NCBI GenBank assembly: GCA_001028025.1
Contig: LDAQ01000080.1
Coordinates: forward strand, 1 to 64,000
Length of the DNA stretch: 64,000 nt
Origin: Faecalicatena fissicatena
GTDB lineage: Bacteria > Bacillota > Clostridia > Lachnospirales > Lachnospiraceae
Reading direction: 5' to 3'
This document shows positions 1 through 8,618 of this stretch, one piece after another. Within the stretch, counting starts at the first letter, position 1; each line of letters starts with the position of its first letter. The notes beneath the pieces are model-generated. The model saw nothing but the letters and a program-made list of their open reading frames with translations, was not told where the DNA came from and searched no databases. Position numbers and translations under genes: made by a program.

Positions 1-57
1 CATTTACTTTGAAAATTTACAAAATGATTTTTCCCCTCCGCTAAAATATCAAATTAC

Positions 58-86
58 TTGCACTTCCCCCCAAAGAATGGTACAAT
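58..86 (+). promoter_or_regulatory. Sigma-A type promoter for the first small membrane-protein gene
   Basis: TTGCAC (58-63) and TACAAT (81-86) are separated by 17 bases, close to the housekeeping consensus. They lie about 50 bases upstream of the GTG start at 134. Prediction from sequence only. Confidence 0.55.
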
Positions 87-133
87 ACTACTTGCATAAT
101 CGCGGAAAAAGAGTGTTTATAGGAGGGTTCGTC

Positions 134-580
134 GTGAGTTTAGGATTGAAAATAATGCTCATTGTATTAGTGGTACTGATCATCGCATTAATCGCGCTGT
201 ATTTATTCGGTAAAAGAGCAGAAAAAAAACAGGCAGCACAAAAAGAACAGATGGAAGCAGCAGCACAGCAGGTGACGATGCTGATTATCGATAAAGGCAA
301 GATGAAGCTGAAAGAAGCCGGTTTCCCTTCCGTTGTCGTCGAGAATACCCCCAAGTATCTGAGACGTACGAAAGTCCCGGTAGTAAAAGCTAAAGTCGGA
401 CCAAAGGTGATGACATTGATGTGCGATGCACAGGTATTTCCTCTCATTCCTATTAAGAAGGAAGTTAAGGCAACTGTAAGCGGCATTTACATAACGGCCG
501 TAAGAGGAGTCCGCGGATCACTGGAGACTCCGCAGAAGAAGAAAGGCTTCTTCGCAAGATTTAAAAAAGACAAGAAATAA
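134..580 (+). CDS. Small single-pass membrane protein of unknown function
   Basis: A 148-residue protein. I chose the GTG at 134 because AGGAGGG lies at 121-127, six bases upstream; the longer frame from 77 has no such site. The N-terminus (about residues 5-27) is one strongly hydrophobic helix, followed by a short KRAEKKQ basic stretch, so the rest is probably cytoplasmic. The middle, about residues 55-130, is a compact soluble segment. The tail is very basic (KKKGFFARFKKDKK). I do not recognise the family; it may be a lineage-specific protein. It is monocistronic, with its own promoter and a terminator directly downstream. Confidence 0.7.
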   Translation: MSLGLKIMLIVLVVLIIALIALYLFGKRAEKKQAAQKEQMEAAAQQVTMLIIDKGKMKLKEAGFPSVVVENTPKYLRRTKVPVVKAKVGPKVMTLMCDAQVFPLIPIKKEVKATVSGIYITAVRGVRGSLETPQKKKGFFARFKKDKK

Positions 581-583
581 TTA

Positions 584-630
584 GAATAACCGCAATAATC
601 TGACAACTCTCAGATATTGCGGTTATTTTT
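584..630 (+). terminator. Rho-independent terminator
   Basis: The stem ATAACCGCAATAATCTGA (586-603) pairs with TCAGATATTGCGGTTAT (610-626) around a six-base loop. A T-run follows at 626-630. It closes the transcript of the membrane-protein gene. Confidence 0.8.
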
Positions 631-640
631 ATACAACGAA

Positions 641-687
641 TCTCAAAGGGGTCAGACCCCTATGCAAAAGGGTCAGACCCCTTTGAG
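641..687. repeat. GGGGTCAGACCCC palindromic repeat, paired copy at a gene 3' end
   Basis: Two copies of the near-palindrome (A)AAGGGGTCAGACCCC(T) face each other around TATGCA, so the 47 bases also form one larger hairpin. The right half is translated on the minus strand as the last seven residues (KGSDPFA) of the DUF1934 protein. Other copies in the window lie at 11425-11477, 16102-16122 and 18601-18621. Confidence 0.85.
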
Positions 688-1118
688 TAAATCTCCATTT
701 TTATTCTGCAGTCAGCCAGCGGTTCATGGTTTACATCCAGCTCGTAATCTACGCTGACACCAATGTTCTCATCTGTAACATTGACTTCCATGTTTTTTGT
801 GTTTACACCGATCAGCATCTGCCCGTAAGGTGTCTGATAATAAGTAAGGTTCTTCTTATTCTTTTCAAATATCATATGGGCATTGGATATACCGGTTTTC
901 ATGATTTCCAGGCTGTCTGTGCCGGTTATTTTTATTTTATTTTTTATGGTTCCGGGCATACCTTCCATTACTTCATCATAGATGACGTAGTGTTTCCCGT
1001 TCCTGCAGTAATAACTGCCGGGCGTTACGACCTCGATGGCCTCGTTCTCTTCATCTGTCATACCGGTGATGATATCTGTATGCAGACCTGATATGCTGAC
1101 CAATACATCCTTTGTCAT
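660..1118 (-). CDS. DUF1934 (YwiB-like) small beta-barrel protein
   Basis: A 152-residue cytoplasmic protein resembling the DUF1934/YwiB family, a calycin-like beta-barrel family without an established role. The alternation of short beta-type segments (VLVSISGLHT, YYCRNGKHYVIYDEV, GVSVDYELDV) fits. It lies 10 bases after murI and is probably the last gene of the dnaE-pfkA-murI transcript; DUF1934 genes are often found near murI or argS in Firmicutes. The last residues (KGSDPFA) are encoded by an inserted palindromic repeat, so the original C-terminus has been replaced or extended. The family's usual length is about 135-145 residues, in line with a short added tail. Confidence 0.8.
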   Translation of the reverse strand: MTKDVLVSISGLHTDIITGMTDEENEAIEVVTPGSYYCRNGKHYVIYDEVMEGMPGTIKNKIKITGTDSLEIMKTGISNAHMIFEKNKKNLTYYQTPYGQMLIGVNTKNMEVNVTDENIGVSVDYELDVNHEPLADCRIKMEIYSKGSDPFA

Positions 1119-1128
1119 ATGAATTCAC

Positions 1129-1962
1129 CTAATATTCTTCAATATTTACTACGTTTATTTTTGATATATCAAATGGCATCACCGAGTTTGCGAAATGCCG
1201 GAATTTTTCTGCTGCATCACTGACAAAGAACTCATAATGACTATACGGAGCTTTCTGTCCGTCATTCACCATATCCTGCTCCTTGAGCAGCTTTTTCAGA
1301 TCCATAGCCGTCTCATAGGCCGGATTCACAATCTGAATCCCGTCCCCCATGTAGGCCCGGATCTTGGAGCGAAGCAGCGGATAATGGGTACATCCCAGTA
1401 TCATGGCATCGATATCCGTCCTTTTGATAGATTCCAGATAAAAATCGATGATCTCCTGCGTTACCTTATGTTCTTTGAAGCCTTCCTCCACAAGAGGCAC
1501 AAACAAGGGGCATGCCTTCTCTATAACCGTGATCTCCGGGTTCATGCCATGGATGATCTTCGTATACATCCCGCTCTGTACCGTGGCATCCGTCCCGACA
1601 ACACCAACCTTCAGATTCTGTGTTGCCTCGACCGCCGCCCGTGCCCCCGGGATGACCACCCCGAGGATGGGAACTTCAAATTCATCGCGGACTGCATCCA
1701 GCGCAAGCGCGCTGGCTGTATTGCAGGCAATCACAATGGCTTTGACCTTCTTCTTCTTCAGGAAGCGGATTATCTGCTCGGAAAAGCGTATAATCGTATT
1801 CTGGGACTTGCTTCCGTACGGGACACGCGCCGTGTCCCCGAAATACACGATATTCTCATTTGGAAGCTGTCTTATCATCTCCCGTACGACCGTCAGACCG
1901 CCGACACCCGAATCAAACACGCCGATGGGCGCCGTTTTTTTACATTCCGCACTCAATGTCAC
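1129..1962 (-). CDS. murI: Glutamate racemase
   Basis: Interconverts L- and D-glutamate, supplying D-Glu for peptidoglycan. The 277-residue length is typical. The N-terminal motif PIGVFDSGVGGLTV, the first catalytic cysteine in IACNTASA and the second in LGCTHYPLL are all visible, as is the substrate-side YFGDTARVPYG segment. The start is a GTG preceded by AGGAG; a TTG two codons later is the alternative. It lies seven bases downstream of pfkA and ten upstream of the DUF1934 gene, so it is probably cotranscribed with both. Confidence 0.96.
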   Translation of the reverse strand: MTLSAECKKTAPIGVFDSGVGGLTVVREMIRQLPNENIVYFGDTARVPYGSKSQNTIIRFSEQIIRFLKKKKVKAIVIACNTASALALDAVRDEFEVPILGVVIPGARAAVEATQNLKVGVVGTDATVQSGMYTKIIHGMNPEITVIEKACPLFVPLVEEGFKEHKVTQEIIDFYLESIKRTDIDAMILGCTHYPLLRSKIRAYMGDGIQIVNPAYETAMDLKKLLKEQDMVNDGQKAPYSHYEFFVSDAAEKFRHFANSVMPFDISKINVVNIEEY

Positions 1963-1969
1963 TCGTCTC

Positions 1970-2989
1970 CTAGATTGCTAATATTTTTGCAATTTCATAC
2001 TGATGGGAAGGAATCTCTTTCTTCATTGATAAAGCTTCCTCAATGTCATAGTCTACAAATCTGCCGTTCTTATATCCGACTACACGGTTTGTCTTGCCTG
2101 AACACAGCAGTTCTACAGCCATTGCACCCATGGTAGATGCATATACTCTGTCCTTACATGTCGGACTTCCGCCACGCTGCATGTGTCCCAGAATAGTTGC
2201 TCTCGTTTCAATACCAGTTGCCTCTTCAATTCGCTTTGCTATATTAATAGAATCGCCCACACCCTCAGCATTGATAATAATGTAGTTCTTCTTGCCGCGT
2301 TTTTTGTTCTCCATAATGTCAGAGATCAGAGCGTCTTCATTGTAGTCTTTCTCTTCCGGCATCAGAATTCTCTCTGCACCGTTTGCAATACCGCACCACA
2401 GTGCCAGGTATCCGGCATCTCTTCCCATAACCTCGATAATGCTGCATCTCTCGTGGGATGTGGAGGTATCGCGCACCTTGTCAATGGCCTCCATAGCGGT
2501 ATTGACTGCTGTATCAAATCCAATTGTATAATCTGTACAGGCGATATCCAGGTCAATCGTTCCCGGAAGTCCGATTGTATTAACCCCCAGATGAGAAAGC
2601 TTCTGGGCGCCTGCAAAGGAACCGTCACCGCCGATAACTACCAGTCCGTCAATGCCGTACTTCTTGCAGATGGCTGCTGCCTTCTGCTGTCCTTCTTCTG
2701 TACGCATGGACTGACAGCGTGCAGTCTGAAGAATGGTACCGCCGCGCTGGATGGTATCGGATACATCACGTGCAGACAAGTCTATAATCTCCTCTTTCAG
2801 AAGTCCATGATAGCCCCTTCTGATCCCGCGGACTTTCAGTCCTTTTGAAAGTGCCGTTCTTGTAACGGCACGGATTGCCGCATTCATTCCCGGAGCATCT
2901 CCACCGCTTGTAAGGATCCCAATCGTGCGGATTCTGTCTTCAATCTCTTCCAGGTTTATTCTCTTAACCGATGCTTTTGTTTCTGCCAT
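1970..2989 (-). CDS. pfkA: ATP-dependent 6-phosphofructokinase
   Basis: Phosphorylates fructose 6-phosphate to fructose 1,6-bisphosphate, the committed step of glycolysis. The 339-residue protein has GILTSGGDAPGMNAA (nucleotide site), IGGDGS and IGLPGTID. Glycine at the positions matching E. coli Gly104 and Gly124 indicates ATP rather than pyrophosphate as donor. The usual TIDND motif reads TIDLD here, an asparagine-to-leucine change beside the catalytic aspartate. An in-frame GTG at 3001 exists, but the ATG at 2989 has the better-spaced AAAGGTGG site. It precedes murI by seven bases. Confidence 0.93.
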   Translation of the reverse strand: MAETKASVKRINLEEIEDRIRTIGILTSGGDAPGMNAAIRAVTRTALSKGLKVRGIRRGYHGLLKEEIIDLSARDVSDTIQRGGTILQTARCQSMRTEEGQQKAAAICKKYGIDGLVVIGGDGSFAGAQKLSHLGVNTIGLPGTIDLDIACTDYTIGFDTAVNTAMEAIDKVRDTSTSHERCSIIEVMGRDAGYLALWCGIANGAERILMPEEKDYNEDALISDIMENKKRGKKNYIIINAEGVGDSINIAKRIEEATGIETRATILGHMQRGGSPTCKDRVYASTMGAMAVELLCSGKTNRVVGYKNGRFVDYDIEEALSMKKEIPSHQYEIAKILAI

Positions 2990-3136
2990 TTCTTTATCCA
3001 CCTTTCTAAAATACCTGCCTAACCAAATGTCTTCTTATCAGTCATTCCCTGTACCCTTGCCACCAGGAGAGCGCATAAATCCATGCCCTGCAGGGATTGC
3101 TTAATTTTTAACACTTTGGGTATTATTCTAACCTAT

Positions 3137-6100
3137 TTATAAGTGGTTTTCAATAGGTTTTTCTACCACTTTTACCCTCTTATCGCCAAAATGGTTCATC
3201 AATCTGCTCAACACCTGCGGACCGATACTGATATTGCGGTTTCTCGGCAGGCGCTTTACAGCCCGCTCCGCCTGACAATAGATTACGACCTCATCGTCGC
3301 CCTCCGAGTCAGCAAGATACCCATATACAATCTGCTCATCCTTCTGAAATGCATCCTTATCCGGAAACTGAATCCAAAGCTCTTTCTTCGTCTGTGTAAA
3401 CGGAATGATCTTCTCACAGATCAGTTTGCTGGCTTTTTCATCTTCCTCGGACACTCTTCCCCGTATAAATACCTTATTGTCCACTTCCAGCAAGGGCCGG
3501 TTCTTCTCATAGTCCCGGGGAAATACCACGACTTCCACAGTCCCCAGCAGATCCTCCAGGGTCAGGAATGCCATCATTTGATTATTTCTGGTATTCTTCA
3601 CCGTTTTGTCCGTAATCATACCGCCGATAATTTCTTTTGCACCATCATGGACCTTTGTCGTCCCGGTCTCCTCATCCGGCTGAAAATCGGCAGTTGTAGC
3701 GGATATCGACTTGCGCCATTTTTCCTCGTCTTCCTCAAGCGGATGTCCGCTGATATAGATTCCGAGCACCTCTTTCTCAAATGCAAGCAGATTCTCTTTT
3801 GTATACTCTCCCACATCCGGCAGCTTTATCTCAAACTCACTCTTCTGTTCGTCATCCACCAGGTCAAACAATGACATCTGACCGGTCATGGCATACTTCT
3901 TTTCCTGGTTCACGTGTTCTACAATCTGGACATAAATACTCATGAACTGCTTTCTCGTTCCATCCAGCCCATCCAGCGCTCCTGCCTTAATGAAGTTTTC
4001 AATCACTCTTTTATTCAGGGAATCCTTCACGGACATTCTGCTGATAAAGTCCTCCAGATTCTTAAATGGCCCGAATTCGTTCCGGTCCGAAACAATGGCT
4101 TCAATAACAGGCTTGCCTACGCTCTTAATCGCAGCCAGCCCATAGCGTATGTTTCCTTCGTCCACGGAAAAGTCCGCCACTCCACGGTTGATATCCGGCG
4201 GAAGTATTTTGATATCCATCTGACGGCAGGTATAAATATATTCTGCCACCTTTGGCGGATTTTCAATCACAGAAGTCATCAAAGCTGCCATAAATTCAAC
4301 CGGATAATAGTATTTCAGATACGCCGTCTGATAAGAAACCACGGCATAAGCCGCCGCATGGGACTTATTGAAGGCATATTTTGCAAAATCAATCATTTCA
4401 TCATAAATCTTATTCGCCGTCTTTTCGTCAATTCCATTTGCAACACAGCCCGGCACCCCGTTCTCTTCATCCCCATGGACAAAAATCTGGCGCTCCTTCT
4501 GCATCACATCGCCCTTTTTCTTGGACATGGCACGGCGCAGCAGATCGCTCCGCCCCAGTGTATAGCCGGCCAGGTCACGCACGATCTGCATAACCTGTTC
4601 CTGGTATACAATACAGCCGTAAGTCGGCGCAAGAATTGGTTCCAGCTGAGGGCAGTCATAGGTGATGGAACCCGCATCATTCTTTCCTCTGATATACTGG
4701 GGAATGAAATCCATCGGTCCCGGACGGTACAGTGAGATTCCGGCGATGATATCTTCCAGGCTGTGTGGTTTGAGCTCTTTCATAAAGCTCTTCATCCCCG
4801 CACTCTCCAGCTGGAATATACCGTCCGTCTTCCCTGTCCCTATATAATCCAGAACGTCTTTGTCATTGTAATCAATCTGGTCCATATCCAGTCCCGGATT
4901 CTTATGCTTTACCAACCGGACTGCATTCTGTATCACCGTCAGCGTACGCAGCCCCAGGAAATCCATTTTCAAAAGGCCTAGTTCCTCCAGCGTGGTCATG
5001 GTGAACTGAGTCGTAATGGAACCGTCCTGTGCACGGGAAAGCGGCACATACTCATCCACAGACTTCTGGCTGATTACTACGCCGGCCGCATGCATGGAAC
5101 TGTGACGCGGCAGACCCTCCAGACGTTTTGACATGTCGATCAGGTACTTCACCTGCTCATCCGTCTCATAAGTCTTGCGCAGCTCCGGATTCATTTTGAG
5201 GGCCTTATCAATGGTAATATTCAGCTCGGTTGGAATCATCTTGGCAATGGTATCCACAAATGCATATGGCAAATCCATCGCACGGCCCACATCACGGATG
5301 ACACCTCTGGCCGCCAGGGTACCGAATGTTACAATCTGCACCACCCGGTCTTTGCCGTATTTGCGTACCACATAGTCTATGACTTCCTGCCGTCTTTCAT
5401 AACAAAAATCCACGTCGATATCGGGCATGGATACACGCTCCGGATTCAGGAAACGCTCAAACAGGAGCTGATAACGGATGGGATCGATGTCGGTAATCTC
5501 CAGACAGTAAGAAACAATACTTCCGGCCGCCGAACCACGTCCCGGCCCCACGGCAATCCCGTTGTCCTTCGCATACTTAATGAAATCCCATACAATCAGG
5601 AAATAATCCACATATCCCATGTTTTTTATGGTATTCAGCTCGTATTCCAGGCGCTCCCGCAGCTCCCCGGAAGGATTTTCATAGTGCTTTTCCAGCCCCT
5701 CGAAGCACAGCTTATTCAGATACTCCCAGGCGGTCAGACCGTCCGGTACATCGTATTTGGGCAGCTTTAACACGCCAAATTCGATCTCCACCTCACATCT
5801 GTCGGCAATCCGCTGCGTATTCTCCAGAGCCTGCAGCGCGTAAGGGAAGAGGTGCGCCATCTCTTCGGGGGACTTAACATAATACTGCCCGCCCTCGTAG
5901 CGCATCCTGTTCTCATCCGCCAGCTTTTTCGCGGTCTGGATGCAGAGAAGAATGTCATGCGGCTTCTCATCCTCTGCCAGTGTATAATGGACGTCATTGG
6001 TGGCTACCAGTTCAATATCCAGCTCCTCCGACATCTGCAGAAGCTTCTGATTTACCAGGGTCTGCTCCGGGATACCGTGATCCTGGAGCTCCAGAAAATA

Positions 6101-6610
6101 GTTGCCCTTCCCGAAAATATCCTGATATTCAAGAGCAGATTTCTTCGCCTCCTCGTACAGTCCTTTTGTCAGATACCGCTGTACCTCCCCCGCCAGACAG
6201 GCGCTCAGGGCAATAATCCCCTCGTGATATTCCTCCAGCAGCGCCTTATCCACACGCGGCTTATAATAGTATCCTTCCACAAATCCTTTTGATACAATCT
6301 TCATCAGATTGGCATATCCTGTATTATTCTCGGCCAGCAGGACAAGGTGATAATACCTGTCATCCCCGCCGCTTATTTCCCTGTCAAACCGGGAGTTCGG
6401 GGCAACGTACACTTCGCACCCGAGTATGGGCTTGATCCCCTGCTTCTTTGCTTCCCGGTAAAAATCTACGACTCCATACATGACGCCGTGGTCTGTTATG
6501 GCCGCGCTGTTCATGCCCAGTTCCTTCACCCTTGCCACATATTCTTTTATCTTGTTTGAACCATCCAGAAGACTGTATTCTGTATGGACATGTAAATGTG
6601 CAAAATCCAT
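3137..6610 (-). CDS. dnaE: DNA polymerase III alpha subunit, DnaE type
   Basis: A replicative family C DNA polymerase of 1157 residues. The N-terminal PHP domain begins with FAHLHVHTEYSLLDG and has AAITDHGVMYG. The catalytic palm carries PDIDVDF near residue 395. A helix-hairpin-helix region follows (about 830-900), and an OB-fold lies near residues 1000-1070 (NQMMAFLTLEDLLGTVEVV). There is no inserted exonuclease domain, so this is DnaE rather than PolC. AGAGGTG precedes the ATG. pfkA follows after 147 bases. In Firmicutes DnaE usually works beside PolC, which is not in this window. Confidence 0.96.
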   Translation of the reverse strand: MDFAHLHVHTEYSLLDGSNKIKEYVARVKELGMNSAAITDHGVMYGVVDFYREAKKQGIKPILGCEVYVAPNSRFDREISGGDDRYYHLVLLAENNTGYANLMKIVSKGFVEGYYYKPRVDKALLEEYHEGIIALSACLAGEVQRYLTKGLYEEAKKSALEYQDIFGKGNYFLELQDHGIPEQTLVNQKLLQMSEELDIELVATNDVHYTLAEDEKPHDILLCIQTAKKLADENRMRYEGGQYYVKSPEEMAHLFPYALQALENTQRIADRCEVEIEFGVLKLPKYDVPDGLTAWEYLNKLCFEGLEKHYENPSGELRERLEYELNTIKNMGYVDYFLIVWDFIKYAKDNGIAVGPGRGSAAGSIVSYCLEITDIDPIRYQLLFERFLNPERVSMPDIDVDFCYERRQEVIDYVVRKYGKDRVVQIVTFGTLAARGVIRDVGRAMDLPYAFVDTIAKMIPTELNITIDKALKMNPELRKTYETDEQVKYLIDMSKRLEGLPRHSSMHAAGVVISQKSVDEYVPLSRAQDGSITTQFTMTTLEELGLLKMDFLGLRTLTVIQNAVRLVKHKNPGLDMDQIDYNDKDVLDYIGTGKTDGIFQLESAGMKSFMKELKPHSLEDIIAGISLYRPGPMDFIPQYIRGKNDAGSITYDCPQLEPILAPTYGCIVYQEQVMQIVRDLAGYTLGRSDLLRRAMSKKKGDVMQKERQIFVHGDEENGVPGCVANGIDEKTANKIYDEMIDFAKYAFNKSHAAAYAVVSYQTAYLKYYYPVEFMAALMTSVIENPPKVAEYIYTCRQMDIKILPPDINRGVADFSVDEGNIRYGLAAIKSVGKPVIEAIVSDRNEFGPFKNLEDFISRMSVKDSLNKRVIENFIKAGALDGLDGTRKQFMSIYVQIVEHVNQEKKYAMTGQMSLFDLVDDEQKSEFEIKLPDVGEYTKENLLAFEKEVLGIYISGHPLEEDEEKWRKSISATTADFQPDEETGTTKVHDGAKEIIGGMITDKTVKNTRNNQMMAFLTLEDLLGTVEVVVFPRDYEKNRPLLEVDNKVFIRGRVSEEDEKASKLICEKIIPFTQTKKELWIQFPDKDAFQKDEQIVYGYLADSEGDDEVVIYCQAERAVKRLPRNRNISIGPQVLSRLMNHFGDKRVKVVEKPIENHL

Positions 6611-6660
6611 TGTTCACCTCTTGATTCCATCTGCATCATCAGCAGACACCCTCTGGTTCA

Positions 6661-6684
6661 CTTATAGACGAACTTCCCTATAAG
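6661..6684. repeat. CTTATAG...CTATAAG hairpin repeat (copy 1)
   Basis: CTTATAG (6661-6667) pairs with CTATAAG (6678-6684). The loop and flanks resemble the copy at 28481-28518. It lies in the 5' region of dnaE. Confidence 0.5.
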
Positions 6685-6687
6685 ATG

Positions 6688-6720
6688 AAAAAGGGTGGTC
6701 CCCTGAAAGAGAACTACCCT
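6688..6720 (-). terminator. Terminator downstream of the HPr-like gene
   Basis: On the minus strand AGGGTAGT pairs with ACCACCCT with one A/C mismatch, and TTTTT follows. It separates the HPr-like gene from dnaE. Together with the GC-rich hairpin at 6751-6768 it fills most of the 187-base gap. Confidence 0.6.
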
Positions 6721-6797
6721 CATATGCTTCCTTTTTATGTTGATCCAGGACCGCCGGCTTCCTTGCCGGCTATCAGGGCAGCCGCCCTTCGGCGATT

Positions 6798-7037
6798 CTA
6801 TACCCCGCCGTTGATCATGAAATTGATCAGCTTATCCGTATCTTCTTTTTCGTATGCAATGATCTCCAGTTCAGGGATCTCTCCGTTTGAGAAGATGTTG
6901 GCCATGGATACATACTGGGATAACTTAGACTTCAGATTCAGTCTGTCTCCCTCGCCTGTTACCAGCTCTACTCTGCCTTTACATGCATCTACTACTTTAA
7001 AAAATGCTTCTATGTCTGTAATATTCTGTACTTTCAT
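6798..7037 (-). CDS. HPr-like protein lacking the phospho-histidine (Crh-like)
   Basis: A 79-residue protein with the HPr fold pattern. NLKSKLSQYVSM aligns with the regulatory Ser46 helix of HPr (NLKSIMGVMSL), and the C-terminal ELEIIAYEKEDTDKL matches HPr's last strand and helix. The active-site His15 segment is absent, and the protein contains no histidine at all, so it cannot carry phosphate from enzyme I. Retention of the serine site with loss of the histidine is the arrangement of Bacillus Crh, a catabolite-repression cofactor of CcpA. A regulatory role here is inference. It has its own promoter and terminator, and AAAGGAGAG precedes the ATG. Confidence 0.75.
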   Translation of the reverse strand: MKVQNITDIEAFFKVVDACKGRVELVTGEGDRLNLKSKLSQYVSMANIFSNGEIPELEIIAYEKEDTDKLINFMINGGV

Positions 7038-7078
7038 TTTAACAATCTCTCCTTTCTAACAACTACGTCTTCTGTTCC

Positions 7079-7106
7079 ATTATAACTTATTTTAAAGGGA
7101 TTGCAA
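7079..7106 (-). promoter_or_regulatory. Promoter of the HPr-like gene
   Basis: On the minus strand TTGCAA (7101-7106) and TATAAT (7079-7084) are 16 bases apart, about 42 bases ahead of the start codon. Confidence 0.6.
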
Positions 7107-7112
7107 GATTTT

Positions 7113-7934
7113 TTAACGAATTCTGATGCTTTTTTCCAGAATTTCAATCTTGCCCGCTTTCAAAAGACGCCCCACCGCACGCTTGAATGCAGCCTTGCTC
7201 ATATTGAATTCCCTCTTAATGATCTCCGGATCTGCTTTATCTGTAAACGGCAGCTCACCGTCGTAACTCTGCATTACTTTTATGATGTACTGTGCGTCCT
7301 TATCCATCTGCTCCGGTATCTTATCTTTCACGCTCAGGTCCAGTTTGCCGTCCGCCTTCACAGAGGTCACTCTGGCTTCCACGGTCTGGCCCACTTCCAG
7401 GCCGCCGAACACATCCTTCTTGGGAATCAGTGCAGAATACTGCTGGTCCACCGCGACGAAAATGCCGAATTCATCACTGGTGTCATATATAATACCGCTT
7501 ACTCTGTCGTCCTTTTTATAAGGAGAGTCTGTCCGCAGCATATGATAGACTTTCATCGTAGCACACAGCCTGCTGCTCTTATCGATATAAAGGGCAACAA
7601 GGCAGTGATCCCCTTTTTTCACCTTTGTCGTCTGTTCCTTAAAAGGCAGGAATAAATCCTTTTCCAGTCCCCAGTCAAGAAATGCGCCCATCTTCCCCAC
7701 ATCTGCCACTTCCAGGACTGCAAGTTTCCCCAGAGTAACCCTGGGTTCATGTGTGGTAGCAATCATTCTGTCATCTGAATCCCGATATAAAAATACTTCT
7801 ACAGGATCTCCGATTTCAACGTCTTCCGGCACCTGTTTTTTTGGAAGAAGCACACGCTCCTCATCGCTTCCCAGGTACACTCCAAACTCCACTTTTTTTA
7901 CAACAGTCAGAACCTGTTTTTCGCCTAACTTCAT
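7113..7934 (-). CDS. cvfB: CvfB/YitL family S1-type RNA-binding protein
   Basis: A 273-residue protein matching the conserved virulence factor B family: tandem S1-like domains (about residues 1-60, 65-125 and 145-205), then a C-terminal winged helix (about 215-273). Diagnostic stretches are VEFGVYLG, GAFLDWGLEKDLFLPF and the final ALE/AFKRAVGRLLKAG helix. Family members bind RNA and influence expression after transcription; the target here is unknown. It is probably monocistronic, with AAAGGAG six bases before the ATG. A GGGACA...TGTCCC hairpin lies in its 5' leader near 7963-7985. Confidence 0.87.
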   Translation of the reverse strand: MKLGEKQVLTVVKKVEFGVYLGSDEERVLLPKKQVPEDVEIGDPVEVFLYRDSDDRMIATTHEPRVTLGKLAVLEVADVGKMGAFLDWGLEKDLFLPFKEQTTKVKKGDHCLVALYIDKSSRLCATMKVYHMLRTDSPYKKDDRVSGIIYDTSDEFGIFVAVDQQYSALIPKKDVFGGLEVGQTVEARVTSVKADGKLDLSVKDKIPEQMDKDAQYIIKVMQSYDGELPFTDKADPEIIKREFNMSKAAFKRAVGRLLKAGKIEILEKSIRIR

Positions 7935-8008
7935 GTTCCGTTCTCCTTTATCTGCATTGGGACATGATTTTTCATCCTGTCCCAGTTTTTTCCTGATGAT
8001 ACTATGTA

Positions 8009-8038
8009 AGTATACCCTGAATGACCTGATTTAGCAAA
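8009..8038 (-). promoter_or_regulatory. Probable promoter of cvfB
   Basis: Minus-strand TTTGCT (8033-8038) and TATACT (8009-8014) with an 18-base spacer, followed by a short leader with a hairpin. Confidence 0.4.
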
Positions 8039-8055
8039 CATTTTCCGCCCTGTTC

Positions 8056-8083
8056 TTGACTATTGGCGGCCAGATATTATAAT
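8056..8083 (+). promoter_or_regulatory. Promoter of the DUF1648 gene
   Basis: TTGACT (8056-8061) and TATAAT (8078-8083) with a 16-base spacer, 50 bases upstream of the ATG at 8133. Confidence 0.6.
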
Positions 8084-8132
8084 AAAAGTCAAAGACTGAA
8101 TTTCTAAGAGATTCCCAAAAGGATGGTGCCCG

Positions 8133-8609
8133 ATGGATAAAAAAGTGAAACTTCCCTCTACTAAATATCATAAAGCGGTGAATCTGCTCTGCATTGCCGC
8201 CATGGCTGCCGTATTTCTTTATCTCATTCTGAACTGGAAACAGATACCGGACCAGATTCCGGGACACTATAATGGCGCCGGTGAGATCGACCGCTGGGGA
8301 AATAAAAGCGAGCTCTGGTTCTCTCCTGTTCTGTCCGTGTTCCTGTATCTCGGCATCTCACTCTGTGAGCGTACCCCCGGTATATGGAACACAGGAGTGG
8401 AGATAACAAGAGAAAACCGGGAACGTATTTTTCGGATTTTGAAAAATATGATCGTCACAATGAAGCTTATCATGGTGCTTACTTTTGTATTTCTTTCTAT
8501 TTACTCTGCGCTTGCAAAGCCGCTTCCTTCCTGGTTCCTGCCTATAGATATGGTTCTGGTGTTCGGACCTATGGCATTTTTTCTGATCCAGATCTACCGG
8601 AAACGGTAG
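8133..8609 (+). CDS. DUF1648 domain membrane protein
   Basis: A 158-residue integral membrane protein. The segment PDQIPGHYNGAGEIDRWGNK is the DUF1648 signature, found in SdpI-like immunity proteins and related small membrane proteins. Hydrophobic helices lie at about residues 16-34, 60-76, 105-128 and 136-155. It stands alone on the plus strand and converges with the thioesterase gene. Whether it confers protection against a toxin cannot be told; no toxin gene is adjacent. Confidence 0.8.
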   Translation: MDKKVKLPSTKYHKAVNLLCIAAMAAVFLYLILNWKQIPDQIPGHYNGAGEIDRWGNKSELWFSPVLSVFLYLGISLCERTPGIWNTGVEITRENRERIFRILKNMIVTMKLIMVLTFVFLSIYSALAKPLPSWFLPIDMVLVFGPMAFFLIQIYRKR

Positions 8610-8618
8610 ATATCGCAA

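Noticed and set aside
1195..2136. Long plus-strand open frame (313 codons) opposite murI and pfkA
   Set aside because: Antisense shadow of two unmistakable housekeeping genes; composition is not protein-like.
6688..6720. GGGTGG motif on the plus strand resembling a T-box antiterminator
   Set aside because: The remaining T-box elements (specifier loop, conserved CCGCGG) are absent and no plus-strand gene follows. It reads better as a minus-strand terminator.
6685..7059. Plus-strand open frame of 124 codons opposite the HPr-like gene
   Set aside because: It is antisense to a recognisable gene with promoter and ribosome binding site, and has no domain features.
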